In this document: piece after piece, positions 1 through 7,846 of the stretch
Layout: each line of letters begins with the position of its first letter
Position numbering within the stretch: the first letter of the stretch is position 1
Source: an uncultured Mailhella sp.
GTDB taxonomy: Bacteria; Desulfobacterota; Desulfovibrionia; Desulfovibrionales; Desulfovibrionaceae
DNA length: 11,192 nt
NCBI GenBank assembly: GCA_948482415.1
Contig: CAOMFZ010000054.1
Coordinates: forward strand, 1-11,192
Reading direction: 5' to 3'
The notes under the pieces: model-generated
What the model was told of the DNA's origin: nothing
Seen by the model: the letters and a program-made list of their open reading frames with translations, nothing else
The model's database searches: none
Program-made: the position numbers and the translations under genes

Positions 1-2
1 AG

Positions 3-971
3 CGTGCCAATGCTCCTTTTATTCCTGTCAACTGTGGTGCTATCCCAAAAGAACTTTTGGAGTCTGAACTTTTTGGACATGAAAAAGGTGCGTTTACCCA
101 TGCCATACGCACGAAACCCGGACGTTTTGAACTGGCTGAAGGCGGTACGATTTTTCTTGATGAAATAGGTGAAATGGATACTTCTTTACAGGTAAAAATT
201 TTGCGTGTTTTGCAGGAAAAAGAAATCGAACGTGTTGGGGGCAATGGTCCAAAAAAAATTGATGTGCGCATTGTTGCTGCAACCAACAGAGATTTGGAGC
301 AGGAAGTTGCCCTTGGTAATTTCAGAGAAGATTTATATTATCGTTTAAATGTTATCCCGCTTCATTTACCCCCTTTGCGTGAAAGAGGAAATGATATCAT
401 TACCCTTGCAGAAACTTTTTTAAAACATTTTTGTGAAAAAAAAGAACGTGAGCAATTAACACTTTCTGAAGAAGTGGCAAAAGTATTTTTAAATTATGCA
501 TGGCCCGGAAATGTTCGCGAACTGGAAAACTTTACCGAACGATTAAGTATTTTAGCAGACGGTCCGCAAGTGGTTCTTACTGATTTATCTGCCAAAATTT
601 TAAATGGCGTGGGTGATGTCAATGCTCTTCCCCCGCTGCCGGAAGAAATTACTATTCAGCAGGCAAAACCAAAAGAAACCGAAATTTCTCTCAATTCCAG
701 TGTAACGCAGGAAGAGAAAAAATCCCTCACGTCCATTTTAACCCAAGGTTTTTCAGATTTTTCAAGCACGGCACAAAGTCATGCCCTGCCAACGCTCACT
801 GATATGAAAAACAAGAATATGAATTTGAAAGAATTTTTAGATATGATTGAAGATAATATTATCAATGAAGCCTTGGAGCAGGTTGAGGGCGTAAAAAATC
901 AGGCAGCTGAAATTCTTGGAATTAAACGTACAACTCTGATTGAAAAATTAAAAAAACGAAATATTGAATAA
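3..971 (+). CDS. Sigma-54-dependent transcriptional activator (AAA+ and Fis-type HTH), 5' end cut off by the window
   Basis: Open from the window edge in frame 3, leaving 322 visible residues. The N-terminal signal-sensing domain and the Walker A loop lie upstream, so the internal TTG at 57 is not a real start. Visible AAA+ landmarks, counted from the first visible codon: the sigma-54 contact loop GAFTHA at 29-34, Walker B with D53-E54, sensor I T94-N95, arginine-finger candidates R108 and R114, and sensor II WPGNVREL at 167-174. A linker of about 80 residues precedes a C-terminal Fis-like helix-turn-helix (about 293-318, IKRTTLIEKLKK). Family knowledge: such proteins remodel sigma-54 RNA polymerase by ATP hydrolysis at -24/-12 promoters. 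The HTH resembles FleQ/FlgR-type flagellar regulators, but the target genes cannot be inferred here. The second glycine of the usual GAFTGA is histidine. The gene ends 2 bases before the TPR gene, which suggests co-transcription. Confidence 0.93.
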   Translation, partial: RANAPFIPVNCGAIPKELLESELFGHEKGAFTHAIRTKPGRFELAEGGTIFLDEIGEMDTSLQVKILRVLQEKEIERVGGNGPKKIDVRIVAATNRDLEQEVALGNFREDLYYRLNVIPLHLPPLRERGNDIITLAETFLKHFCEKKEREQLTLSEEVAKVFLNYAWPGNVRELENFTERLSILADGPQVVLTDLSAKILNGVGDVNALPPLPEEITIQQAKPKETEISLNSSVTQEEKKSLTSILTQGFSDFSSTAQSHALPTLTDMKNKNMNLKEFLDMIEDNIINEALEQVEGVKNQAAEILGIKRTTLIEKLKKRNIE

Positions 972-973
972 AT

Positions 974-3900
974 ATGAAAATAAAAGTTATTCTTTTTGCG
1001 CTTATATTCTTTTTATCCAAAGTTCCTGTCTCTCATGCCCTTTCATGGTCTTTTAATCAGGACAAGAACTTTGATCAAATTATTGTAAGCAATAATACTG
1101 CAAAAGAAAAAATTGAAACTATTCGCACAGACAGCAATAAAATCCTTATTCAAGGCAAAAATTTTGAACATCATTTACAATTAATTCAAGGAAATATTAT
1201 TTCCGATGTTATTCCTACAGAATATGGTCTGACTGTTGTTTTAAAAAATAACGCCTTTGGTTTTATGCAGAACGCTGATAAAAACGGCAATATTATTATC
1301 GGTATTTATCAGGACCCCATGGGTGCACGCTGGAAACCGACTGCGCAGCGTATTGATTTTAATAAACAAGTAAGCCAAAAAGAAGAAACAGTTAAAGTAA
1401 AACTTGAAGAACTGAAAGAAGAACAAAAAAAGTCCGAACAACCCAAAAGAACTCCTGAAGCTGAAAAAATACAAGATGTTGCAGTACAAAACGAAACAAC
1501 AGAAACAGGTACTGCTCAGTATCAGGAACTTCCTGAAATAAGACAGGAAACACAGCCTGTTATTGCACAAAATACTGCACGGCAGACAATTCGGCAGGAA
1601 GCAGAACAAGCCCCTCAAGGAGAAATTGCTCCAAAAGCAGAAGAAAAAAAGCAGACAGAAGTAAAACAGGAAATACAGGAAACAGCAGGTCAGAATGCGC
1701 CTAAATCTCGTGTTGTTATTGCCAGCCAAGACAATATTGACAATATGATTGATGAATTGGCAGATACGTCTTCCCGCGATTTTTTATCTCAATTTACTGC
1801 AGCAGGGCAAGAACGTCCAATACTTGTGGCTGAAGCGACCGGGGAAAATCAAAGCAGTCTTTTGGAACAGGCTGAAACCATTAAACCTGAAGAATTGCTT
1901 TCTGCTCAGCAAAATCAACAAAATCGGCAACAACATCAAAATGCGGATCCCAATGCGCTTATTCCTTCCGTTACATTGAAATTAAATGCCAATTCTCCGA
2001 CAGAATCCCATACAATTACCAATGATGAAATAAAAAATCAGGAATTGGAAAAAGAAGTAACCCAAAAAGATTCTTCCAAACAAAATGAATCCCCTGCTCT
2101 TATTCAAAAGAAAGAGGAAGAACCGCTTCCCCTTGTGATTGAAGATAAAACCCATGATACGGTTATTGCTTCCACGCCGGAAGAATTGGAAGAACAAACT
2201 CACCCCGAAAAACATCAGACACCGCCTGAGCCGAATGAAGACGACAAAGTACAACAGCCGGGTGAAATTATTTATGTTGATGAAGAAGGAAATGAAGTTC
2301 CTGCCCCGCTTGATATTCCTGCAACCATTCAAAGCATGCGCAAAGCCTATAATTTAGGAATATATGAGACTGTCTTTGAAGAAACAGAAAAATTAAAAGA
2401 ATTGAATTTACCCAAAAATCTTTTGGAAGAAATTTTTTATAACCGCGCAAAAGCATATTTTGTAATGAACAGCAACAACTTGAAAAATGCCGGTGAAACC
2501 TTTATTGCCATTGCGCAGGAAGCATTAAATGTCAATGATGAATCTTCCAGAAAACCGGAACTTCTTGCCAATTTGGCGGCAGCCTGTATTGCACTTGACA
2601 GACCGGCAGAAGCAAGAGCTTATGCGGATATTCTTTATAAAAATTATCCTTACAGCATCGATACACCCAATGCTATTCTGCTTGTCAGTGATTATCTGTT
2701 GAAACATCAGGATTATACGATTGCAACCCAATATTTGCAAATACTTATTGATAAATATCCTGATAATACCTATGCCAAAAATGCGGCAATGCTGCAAATA
2801 AAAGCGCTGCATAAGCTCGGTAATTATGACCGTACTCTTGCAATGATTAACTTTATTGACCGCCGCTGGCCTAAAGTCTATCTGGAATTTCCTGATTATC
2901 TTGTGATTAAAGCCCATATTTTGGAAGAGCAGGGACTTATCAGGGAGGCAATTTCAACCTATTGGCAAATTTTCAACTTAAATCCGCAAGATGAACAAGC
3001 AGGTGATATATTATTCAAAATTGCAAATCTTTATTATGACATACATCAAAATGAGTCCGCGAAAAAAGTACTTGAACAGCTTTACCAAACATTTCCGCAG
3101 CATAAAAGTGCCCCGAAAGCTTTGCTCTATATGGGGGAAAATGGGCGCTATGACGACAGAAATACGGTAGACGATATTATTGAAATTTATAATGAGCCCA
3201 ATCCGGAATATCCTGCAACCTATTATAATAAAATTATTAATGAATATCCTGAAAGCTATGAGGCTTTGCTTGCGGCTTTACGTCTGGCAACACTGAAATA
3301 CATTGAAAAAGATTATTTGGATGCGGCAAAGCTTGCCCAAACCGTATTTAATGAAAATATTGATAAACGCGAAAGTGATACTGCATCTGAATTACTGCAC
3401 AGAGCTTTTGACCCGCTGTTTCAGCTGAGCCTGTCTGAACAAAACTATGAAAGAACGCTGATTTTATGGGAAAGTTTCCCTGCTGTCCATAATTTTTACG
3501 AACCTGTTTCCCCGCAGCTTCGGCTGGCAATGGCAAAAGCCTATATTAACAGAGATAATACGGCAGAGGCAGAAAGCCTGCTTTCTTATTTTCTTGAAAG
3601 AACGCCCACCAATGAAACAGAATATCAGGAAGGCATTTATGCCTATGATATTTTTCTGGCACATGCAATCAATAAACAAGATTGGACCAGAGTTTTGGAA
3701 ACAAACAATAAAGTTGATTCCTGGAATCTGCCTGTTGAAAAAGAAAATAATAAGAAATATACCACAGCCATTGCCGCTGAAAACTTAGGCTTGGAAGCAA
3801 GAGCACTGCCCCTTTGGCACGAACTTGCAGCAAATGAAAGCATACCGCTGTATCAGCGGGCATATGCGCAATATTTTCTTGCCCGTGACGCTGAAAAAAA

Positions 3901-4297
3901 ACAAAATATTCGCGGTGCCTATCAGGCAAATTTAGACGCGCTTGCCATGTTTGAAGATTTGCGGAATGTGCAGTCTCCGTATGCCAGCCCTGAACGGGAA
4001 CGGGACAGTATTGCTGCGCTTATGGATATAACAGAAATTGCCGGCAGGTTTACAGAATCTCTGGAATGGCTCAACCGTTACCGCAATTATATTTCTGAAA
4101 ATTCAACTGATTATGCAGGGCTGCAGCTTCGTGAAGCACGCCTGCACAGAAAAATGGGCGACACTATGAGATGGCGCAGTATTTTGGAAGATGTGAGACG
4201 CAGAGAACCGGAATCTATTTATGGAAAAATGGCAAGTTCCGAACTCAATACCTATGAAATGGCACGAGATTTAACTCGTTTTACAGGAAATAATTAA
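974..4297 (+). CDS. Large exported TPR-repeat protein with E/Q-rich linker
   Basis: 1107 residues. A Sec signal peptide is visible: basic MKIK, a hydrophobic core at about 5-15, and an S-H-A cleavage site after residue 22. The mature protein is therefore probably periplasmic, since no lipobox cysteine is seen. Residues about 23-125 form a compact, beta-rich-looking N-terminal region. Residues about 130-445 are low complexity, rich in Gln, Glu, Lys and Pro, and look like a flexible linker. From about residue 449 to the end there are repeated helical pairs of TPR type, with recurrent A..Y/LY..YP patterns such as ILYKNYP, ILIDKYP and LYQTFP, as in BamD/YbgF-like scaffolds. Function is unknown; a binding scaffold in the envelope is inference. 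The ATG lies 2 bases after the upstream stop with no evident Shine-Dalgarno, so translation is probably coupled. The pth start follows after 1 base. Confidence 0.85.
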   Translation: MKIKVILFALIFFLSKVPVSHALSWSFNQDKNFDQIIVSNNTAKEKIETIRTDSNKILIQGKNFEHHLQLIQGNIISDVIPTEYGLTVVLKNNAFGFMQNADKNGNIIIGIYQDPMGARWKPTAQRIDFNKQVSQKEETVKVKLEELKEEQKKSEQPKRTPEAEKIQDVAVQNETTETGTAQYQELPEIRQETQPVIAQNTARQTIRQEAEQAPQGEIAPKAEEKKQTEVKQEIQETAGQNAPKSRVVIASQDNIDNMIDELADTSSRDFLSQFTAAGQERPILVAEATGENQSSLLEQAETIKPEELLSAQQNQQNRQQHQNADPNALIPSVTLKLNANSPTESHTITNDEIKNQELEKEVTQKDSSKQNESPALIQKKEEEPLPLVIEDKTHDTVIASTPEELEEQTHPEKHQTPPEPNEDDKVQQPGEIIYVDEEGNEVPAPLDIPATIQSMRKAYNLGIYETVFEETEKLKELNLPKNLLEEIFYNRAKAYFVMNSNNLKNAGETFIAIAQEALNVNDESSRKPELLANLAAACIALDRPAEARAYADILYKNYPYSIDTPNAILLVSDYLLKHQDYTIATQYLQILIDKYPDNTYAKNAAMLQIKALHKLGNYDRTLAMINFIDRRWPKVYLEFPDYLVIKAHILEEQGLIREAISTYWQIFNLNPQDEQAGDILFKIANLYYDIHQNESAKKVLEQLYQTFPQHKSAPKALLYMGENGRYDDRNTVDDIIEIYNEPNPEYPATYYNKIINEYPESYEALLAALRLATLKYIEKDYLDAAKLAQTVFNENIDKRESDTASELLHRAFDPLFQLSLSEQNYERTLILWESFPAVHNFYEPVSPQLRLAMAKAYINRDNTAEAESLLSYFLERTPTNETEYQEGIYAYDIFLAHAINKQDWTRVLETNNKVDSWNLPVEKENNKKYTTAIAAENLGLEARALPLWHELAANESIPLYQRAYAQYFLARDAEKKQNIRGAYQANLDALAMFEDLRNVQSPYASPERERDSIAALMDITEIAGRFTESLEWLNRYRNYISENSTDYAGLQLREARLHRKMGDTMRWRSILEDVRRREPESIYGKMASSELNTYEMARDLTRFTGNN

Positions 4298-4298
4298 T

Positions 4299-4892
4299 AT
4301 GGAAATTGGCGGCGTTATTGTTGGGCTCGGTAATCCCGGAAGCCAATATGCGGCAACAAGGCATAATATTGGCTTTATCACTTTGGAAGCTTTTTTAAAA
4401 ACCATGGCAAAAGATTACAGGGTTGACCAAATTTCTGCCTCAAAATTCAATGGCATAACATTTAAACTTGCCTATAAAAATGCGGATTGGATTTGCGCTT
4501 TTCCCCAAACTTTTATGAATTTAAGCGGTGACTGCGTCCAGCCGCTTCTTGCATGGTATAAAGTAAGCCCGGAACAGCTCTATGTAATCCATGATGAACT
4601 TGATTTGCCTGCCGGCAGAATACAGCTGAAAAAAGGCGGCGGCAATGCCGGACATAATGGACTGAAATCCATCAGCACCCGTTTAGGTTCGCAGGATTAT
4701 TTTCGTCTGCGTCTTGGTATTAATAGACCAAAAGACTCCTCTATGGTGAGTAATTATGTTTTAAGCGGCTTTGGACAAGATAAGGAAGAAATTGAACATG
4801 CAGTTTCAGCAAGCATTATTGCCTTGCAGGACATTCTTGAACTGGGTCCGGTCAAAGCCATGAATAAAATTAATATGAAAAAGAAAGATTAA
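4299..4892 (+). CDS. pth: Peptidyl-tRNA hydrolase
   Basis: 197 residues, close to the usual bacterial Pth length of about 190-200. Pth is a cytoplasmic monomer that hydrolyses the ester bond of peptidyl-tRNAs dropped from stalled ribosomes and so recycles tRNA. Conserved elements are all present: GLGNPG at 9-14 with N12, catalytic H22 in TRHN, FMN at 72-74 with N74, the HDELDLP segment with D99, and GGGNAGHNGL at 113-122 with N120. These correspond to N10, H20, N68, D93 and N114 of the E. coli enzyme. The ATG follows the TPR stop by a single base, and an AGGA at 4285-4288 inside the TPR gene is the likely ribosome binding site. It is the last gene of this tight cluster; rho downstream has its own promoter. 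From memory, pth and rho also lie near each other in Desulfovibrio genomes. Confidence 0.97.
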   Translation: MEIGGVIVGLGNPGSQYAATRHNIGFITLEAFLKTMAKDYRVDQISASKFNGITFKLAYKNADWICAFPQTFMNLSGDCVQPLLAWYKVSPEQLYVIHDELDLPAGRIQLKKGGGNAGHNGLKSISTRLGSQDYFRLRLGINRPKDSSMVSNYVLSGFGQDKEEIEHAVSASIIALQDILELGPVKAMNKINMKKKD

Positions 4893-4894
4893 CC

Positions 4895-4923
4895 TTGCCA
4901 AAGTGAAAAAAAGTCGCTATAAG
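4895..4923 (+). promoter_or_regulatory. Sigma-70-type promoter of rho
   Basis: TTGCCA at 4895-4900, a 17-base spacer, then TATAAG at 4918-4923. Each box matches consensus at five of six positions. Predicted transcription start is near 4930, giving a leader of about 70 bases before the rho ATG at 5000. It starts 3 bases after the pth stop. Confidence 0.72.
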
Positions 4924-4930
4924 GCTTTTG

Positions 4931-4986
4931 TTATTTCTATTTATCTTTCTTTTTTCCCCATACATCATTCTTATTAATCTTTATAC
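4931..4986 (+). promoter_or_regulatory. G-free, pyrimidine-rich rho leader (candidate rut-like site)
   Basis: The 56 bases contain no G and about 12 C, including a CCCC run at 4956-4959, and should be largely unstructured RNA. Rho loads on C-rich, G-poor, unstructured RNA, and rho autoregulation through its leader is known in E. coli. A regulatory role here is inference from composition and position only. Confidence 0.4.
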
Positions 4987-4999
4987 GGACGGATATTTT

Positions 5000-6628
5000 A
5001 TGTCTGAAATTGTTGCAAAAACAAGAAGAAGAAAAATTGTGGCAGATTCTGAAACAGAAGAAAAACCTGTAAAATCAACACGCGGACGAAAACCCAAAAA
5101 AATTCTTGAAGAAAATGCACAGGAAGAAAATTTCTTCCCTGTTTCTGAAAATTCTTCTGAAAACTCTTATGAACAAGAAAGAGAACCGCAATTTTTTGAA
5201 AATTCTTCCTACGATTTTGCCCCTGATACAACTGACACAACCGACACGGCAGAAAGAGCAGAACTTTCCGACTCTCCTCTCAGAAGACCTTATAAAAGAA
5301 AATTTATCCATAGAAAAATTTCTGCTCCAGTTTCTCAAAATGACTATGAGGAAGTGGCTGCTCCCCTTGAAAGTTTTTTGAGTTTATCCGAACTTAAAAC
5401 TCGCAGTATGAACGAGTTAATGGATTTAGCCGAAAAATATCAGCTTGATAATGCAAGCAGCATGCGTAAGCAGGAACTTATTTTTGCATTATTGCAGTCC
5501 TGCGTTTCACAAAATGGGACAATCGTCGCTGACGGAGTACTGGAAGTACTGCCTGACGGATACGGCTTTTTACGTTCCCCTTTGAGCAGCTATATGCCGG
5601 GTCCTGATGATGTGTATGTGTCCCCCTCACAAATTCGCCGCTATCATTTACGAAAAGGTGATATTGTTAAAGGACAAATCCGTCCGCCCAAAGAGGGGGA
5701 ACGCTATTTTGCCCTGGTAAAAGTCAATGAAGTCGGCTTTGAAGCGCCCGAAAATGCAAAACACCTTGTTTTATTTGATAACCTGACGCCTATTTTCCCG
5801 GACCAGCAGCTTTGCATTGAAACCGATGAAAAAAATCTTTCCGGACGCGTTATTGATATGATGTCCCCTATCGGACGCGGACAGCGCGGATTGATTGTGG
5901 CTCCTCCGAGAACAGGAAAAACAACTTTGCTGCAAAATATTGCCAATGCAATCAGTGCCAAATATCCTGATGTCTATTTAATTGTTCTTCTGATTGATGA
6001 AAGACCTGAAGAAGTAACGGATATGGAAAGAACAGTTAAAAACGCAGAAGTTATCAGCTCAACCTTTGATGAACCGCCGCAGCGCCATGTGCAGGTTTGT
6101 GAAATGGTTTTGGAAAAAGCAAAACGTCTTGTGGAACGCAAAAAAGATGTAGTCATTTTGCTAGACTCTATTACCCGTTTAGGCAGAGCCTATAATGCCG
6201 TAACCCCTTCATCAGGCAAAGTTTTATCCGGCGGACTTGATGCCAATGCTTTACAGCGTCCAAAACGCTTTTTCGGTGCAGCCAGAAATATTGAGGGCGG
6301 CGGCAGTTTGACTATTATTGCCTCTGCGCTTATTGATACAGGCTCCCGCATGGACGAAGTTATTTTTGAAGAATTCAAAGGCACAGGCAATTTAGACTTA
6401 TACCTTGACCGTCATTTGGCAGAAAAACGCATTTTCCCTGCTATTGACATCAATAAAACAGGAACGCGTAAAGAAGATTTGCTTCTTTCCGAAGAAAATC
6501 TCAACCGTATTTGGATCTTACGAAAAATTCTTGCCCCCATGTCCTCTATTGACAGCATGGAATTTTTACTTGATAAAATGCGCGGAACAAAAAATAATAA
6601 AGAATTTCTGAATGGAATGAGTAAATAG
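5000..6628 (+). CDS. rho: Transcription termination factor Rho
   Basis: 542 residues from the ATG at 5000, preceded by GGA at 4991-4993. A longer in-frame TTG at 4928 is rejected: it would add 24 hydrophobic residues and falls at the predicted transcription start. Rho is a cytoplasmic hexameric RNA helicase that binds C-rich RNA and terminates transcription. Domains: a charged low-complexity extension at about 1-124, a Rho-N helical bundle at about 125-165 (LSELKTRSMNELMDLA), a cold-shock-like RNA-binding domain at about 170-250, and a RecA-type ATPase. The P-loop is APPRTGKTT at 301-309, where E. coli has PPKAGKT. Walker B is VVILLDS ending near D389-S390, followed by the Q-loop region with PSSGKVLSGG and the GTGNLDLYLDR segment. 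E. coli Rho is 419 residues, so the excess is the N-terminal extension. Four bases separate it from the next gene. Confidence 0.97.
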   Translation: MSEIVAKTRRRKIVADSETEEKPVKSTRGRKPKKILEENAQEENFFPVSENSSENSYEQEREPQFFENSSYDFAPDTTDTTDTAERAELSDSPLRRPYKRKFIHRKISAPVSQNDYEEVAAPLESFLSLSELKTRSMNELMDLAEKYQLDNASSMRKQELIFALLQSCVSQNGTIVADGVLEVLPDGYGFLRSPLSSYMPGPDDVYVSPSQIRRYHLRKGDIVKGQIRPPKEGERYFALVKVNEVGFEAPENAKHLVLFDNLTPIFPDQQLCIETDEKNLSGRVIDMMSPIGRGQRGLIVAPPRTGKTTLLQNIANAISAKYPDVYLIVLLIDERPEEVTDMERTVKNAEVISSTFDEPPQRHVQVCEMVLEKAKRLVERKKDVVILLDSITRLGRAYNAVTPSSGKVLSGGLDANALQRPKRFFGAARNIEGGGSLTIIASALIDTGSRMDEVIFEEFKGTGNLDLYLDRHLAEKRIFPAIDINKTGTRKEDLLLSEENLNRIWILRKILAPMSSIDSMEFLLDKMRGTKNNKEFLNGMSK

Positions 6629-6632
6629 GATA

Positions 6633-7790
6633 ATGGCAGATACTCCTAAAAAAGAAAATCCAAAAAAAACTCAGCCTGCACAAACGCCGACTAAAATCAG
6701 TGCGGCAGACGCTGATATTTTATTTGAAGACGTCAAGCTTGATAAATCAGGTTTTCTTTTTAAATTATTAAAGCCGATTCTCAAACGTTTTTCTTTTTTA
6801 CGGAAAAAAAAGGTTTGGATATCCTTACTTGCTGTTATTTTTCTTTCCATAGCCGGCGGCGGTGCTTTCTGGCTTTATCAGGCAACAAAGGTTAATCGTT
6901 CAGGTTATGTCTTGTCTACATTGGAGAAATCTCTGGAAGCAAAAGACCCTGCTTTGTTCAGCTCCATTATTGATTTACCGCAATTTTCAGACAACTTTAT
7001 TAATGACCTCATTAGTTTAATCCAAAATTATAAATATGTGCATATGCAAATGGGAGAAATCCCGGACACTGAAACCATTACAGACAACATTTCGTTTCTG
7101 TTTCTCGATATCTTTAAAGGTACTGAATATGACAATGAATTCAACAATAAAACCCTTTTTGTGCCTAAACACATCAGTGATCTTTTATCACAGGCAAAAT
7201 TTGAAATAAACAAAAATAAAGAACAAAAAAAATCCTATATTATTTCCACAACACTGTATGATGATTTTTGGGATCGTATTCCAATTAAATTAGAAGTACG
7301 CCCCACAAATGACGGACTAAAAATTATCAAATTGGCAAACCTTGAAGAAATTTTGCAAACCTATAATTTAAAACTTTCAAAACGACATTTACAGGAACAA
7401 AAATTTAAAAGCAAAAGAGAGCAGCAGGATTTGCATAAAATGCTTGCATTTCTCCCTAATTCCGTCTGTTCTGCCAGTTTTGGAAAAATAAGCGGTAAAG
7501 ATGTTCTTTTTATTACCTATACTGCTGACCCTAATTACCAAAACGATCACGTTGTATCCTATGCTGTCAGTCTCAAAATTTCCAATACTGAAGGCATGGA
7601 AATTTTAGAAGAAACACTCAAAAGCAACACCATTGTTCTGCCGACAAACGGTGTAAATGCGTCTTTGCCTGTCTTTGTTAATGAGCAGCAATTAAAAATA
7701 CTTAAAGAAAGTTCCCCTCTTATTTGCAAAGCAAGTCCAACCATGATAAATACCAATAGCGGTGAATATTTTGATATCAGAAAAAAATAA
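6633..7790 (+). CDS. Single-pass membrane protein of unknown function, downstream of rho
   Basis: 385 residues; I do not recognise the family. The N-terminal 60 residues are Lys/Pro-rich then basic and amphipathic. A single hydrophobic segment at about 61-82 (VWISLLAVIFLSIAGGGAFW) preceded by RKKK predicts N-in/C-out topology. The roughly 300-residue remainder would be periplasmic, has no obvious repeats, and contains only two cysteines (in NSVCSASF and PLICKASP), which could form a disulfide. The ATG follows the rho stop by 4 bases, with AGGA at 6627-6630 overlapping that stop codon as ribosome binding site, so it is probably co-transcribed and partly coupled with rho. No terminator follows before the pgl promoter. 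Membrane topology is fairly sure; function is open. Confidence 0.8.
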   Translation: MADTPKKENPKKTQPAQTPTKISAADADILFEDVKLDKSGFLFKLLKPILKRFSFLRKKKVWISLLAVIFLSIAGGGAFWLYQATKVNRSGYVLSTLEKSLEAKDPALFSSIIDLPQFSDNFINDLISLIQNYKYVHMQMGEIPDTETITDNISFLFLDIFKGTEYDNEFNNKTLFVPKHISDLLSQAKFEINKNKEQKKSYIISTTLYDDFWDRIPIKLEVRPTNDGLKIIKLANLEEILQTYNLKLSKRHLQEQKFKSKREQQDLHKMLAFLPNSVCSASFGKISGKDVLFITYTADPNYQNDHVVSYAVSLKISNTEGMEILEETLKSNTIVLPTNGVNASLPVFVNEQQLKILKESSPLICKASPTMINTNSGEYFDIRKK

Positions 7791-7819
7791 TTGCCTGTTT
7801 TATGATTTAACAGTATAAT
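7791..7819 (+). promoter_or_regulatory. Sigma-70-type promoter of pgl
   Basis: TTGCCT at 7791-7796, a 17-base spacer, and a perfect TATAAT at 7814-7819. It starts immediately after the stop codon of the preceding gene. The predicted start is near 7826, so the leader is only about 20 bases and leads straight into the AAGGAG ribosome binding site at 7836-7841. Confidence 0.72.
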
Positions 7820-7846
7820 AATAAATGATGTTTCTAAGGAGCAATT

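Noticed and set aside
57..59. TTG as the start of the sigma-54 activator
   Set aside because: The frame is open to the window edge and the upstream codons (RANAPFIPVNCGAIPKEL) match the conserved AAA+ core, so the gene simply begins outside.
1241..2456. Several overlapping frames on both strands within the TPR gene
   Set aside because: They are shadows of the E/Q/K-rich linker: poly-Phe or poly-Leu proteins without ribosome binding sites or domains.
4909..4929. Hairpin AAAAGTC/GGCTTTT as a pth terminator
   Set aside because: It has only seven pairs including a G-T wobble, no following T run, and overlaps the rho -10 box. Chance pairing is more likely than a terminator.
4928..4999. Upstream TTG start extending Rho by 24 residues
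   Set aside because: The extra segment is strongly hydrophobic, unlike a soluble helicase. It coincides with the predicted transcription start, and the ATG at 5000 has its own GGA site.
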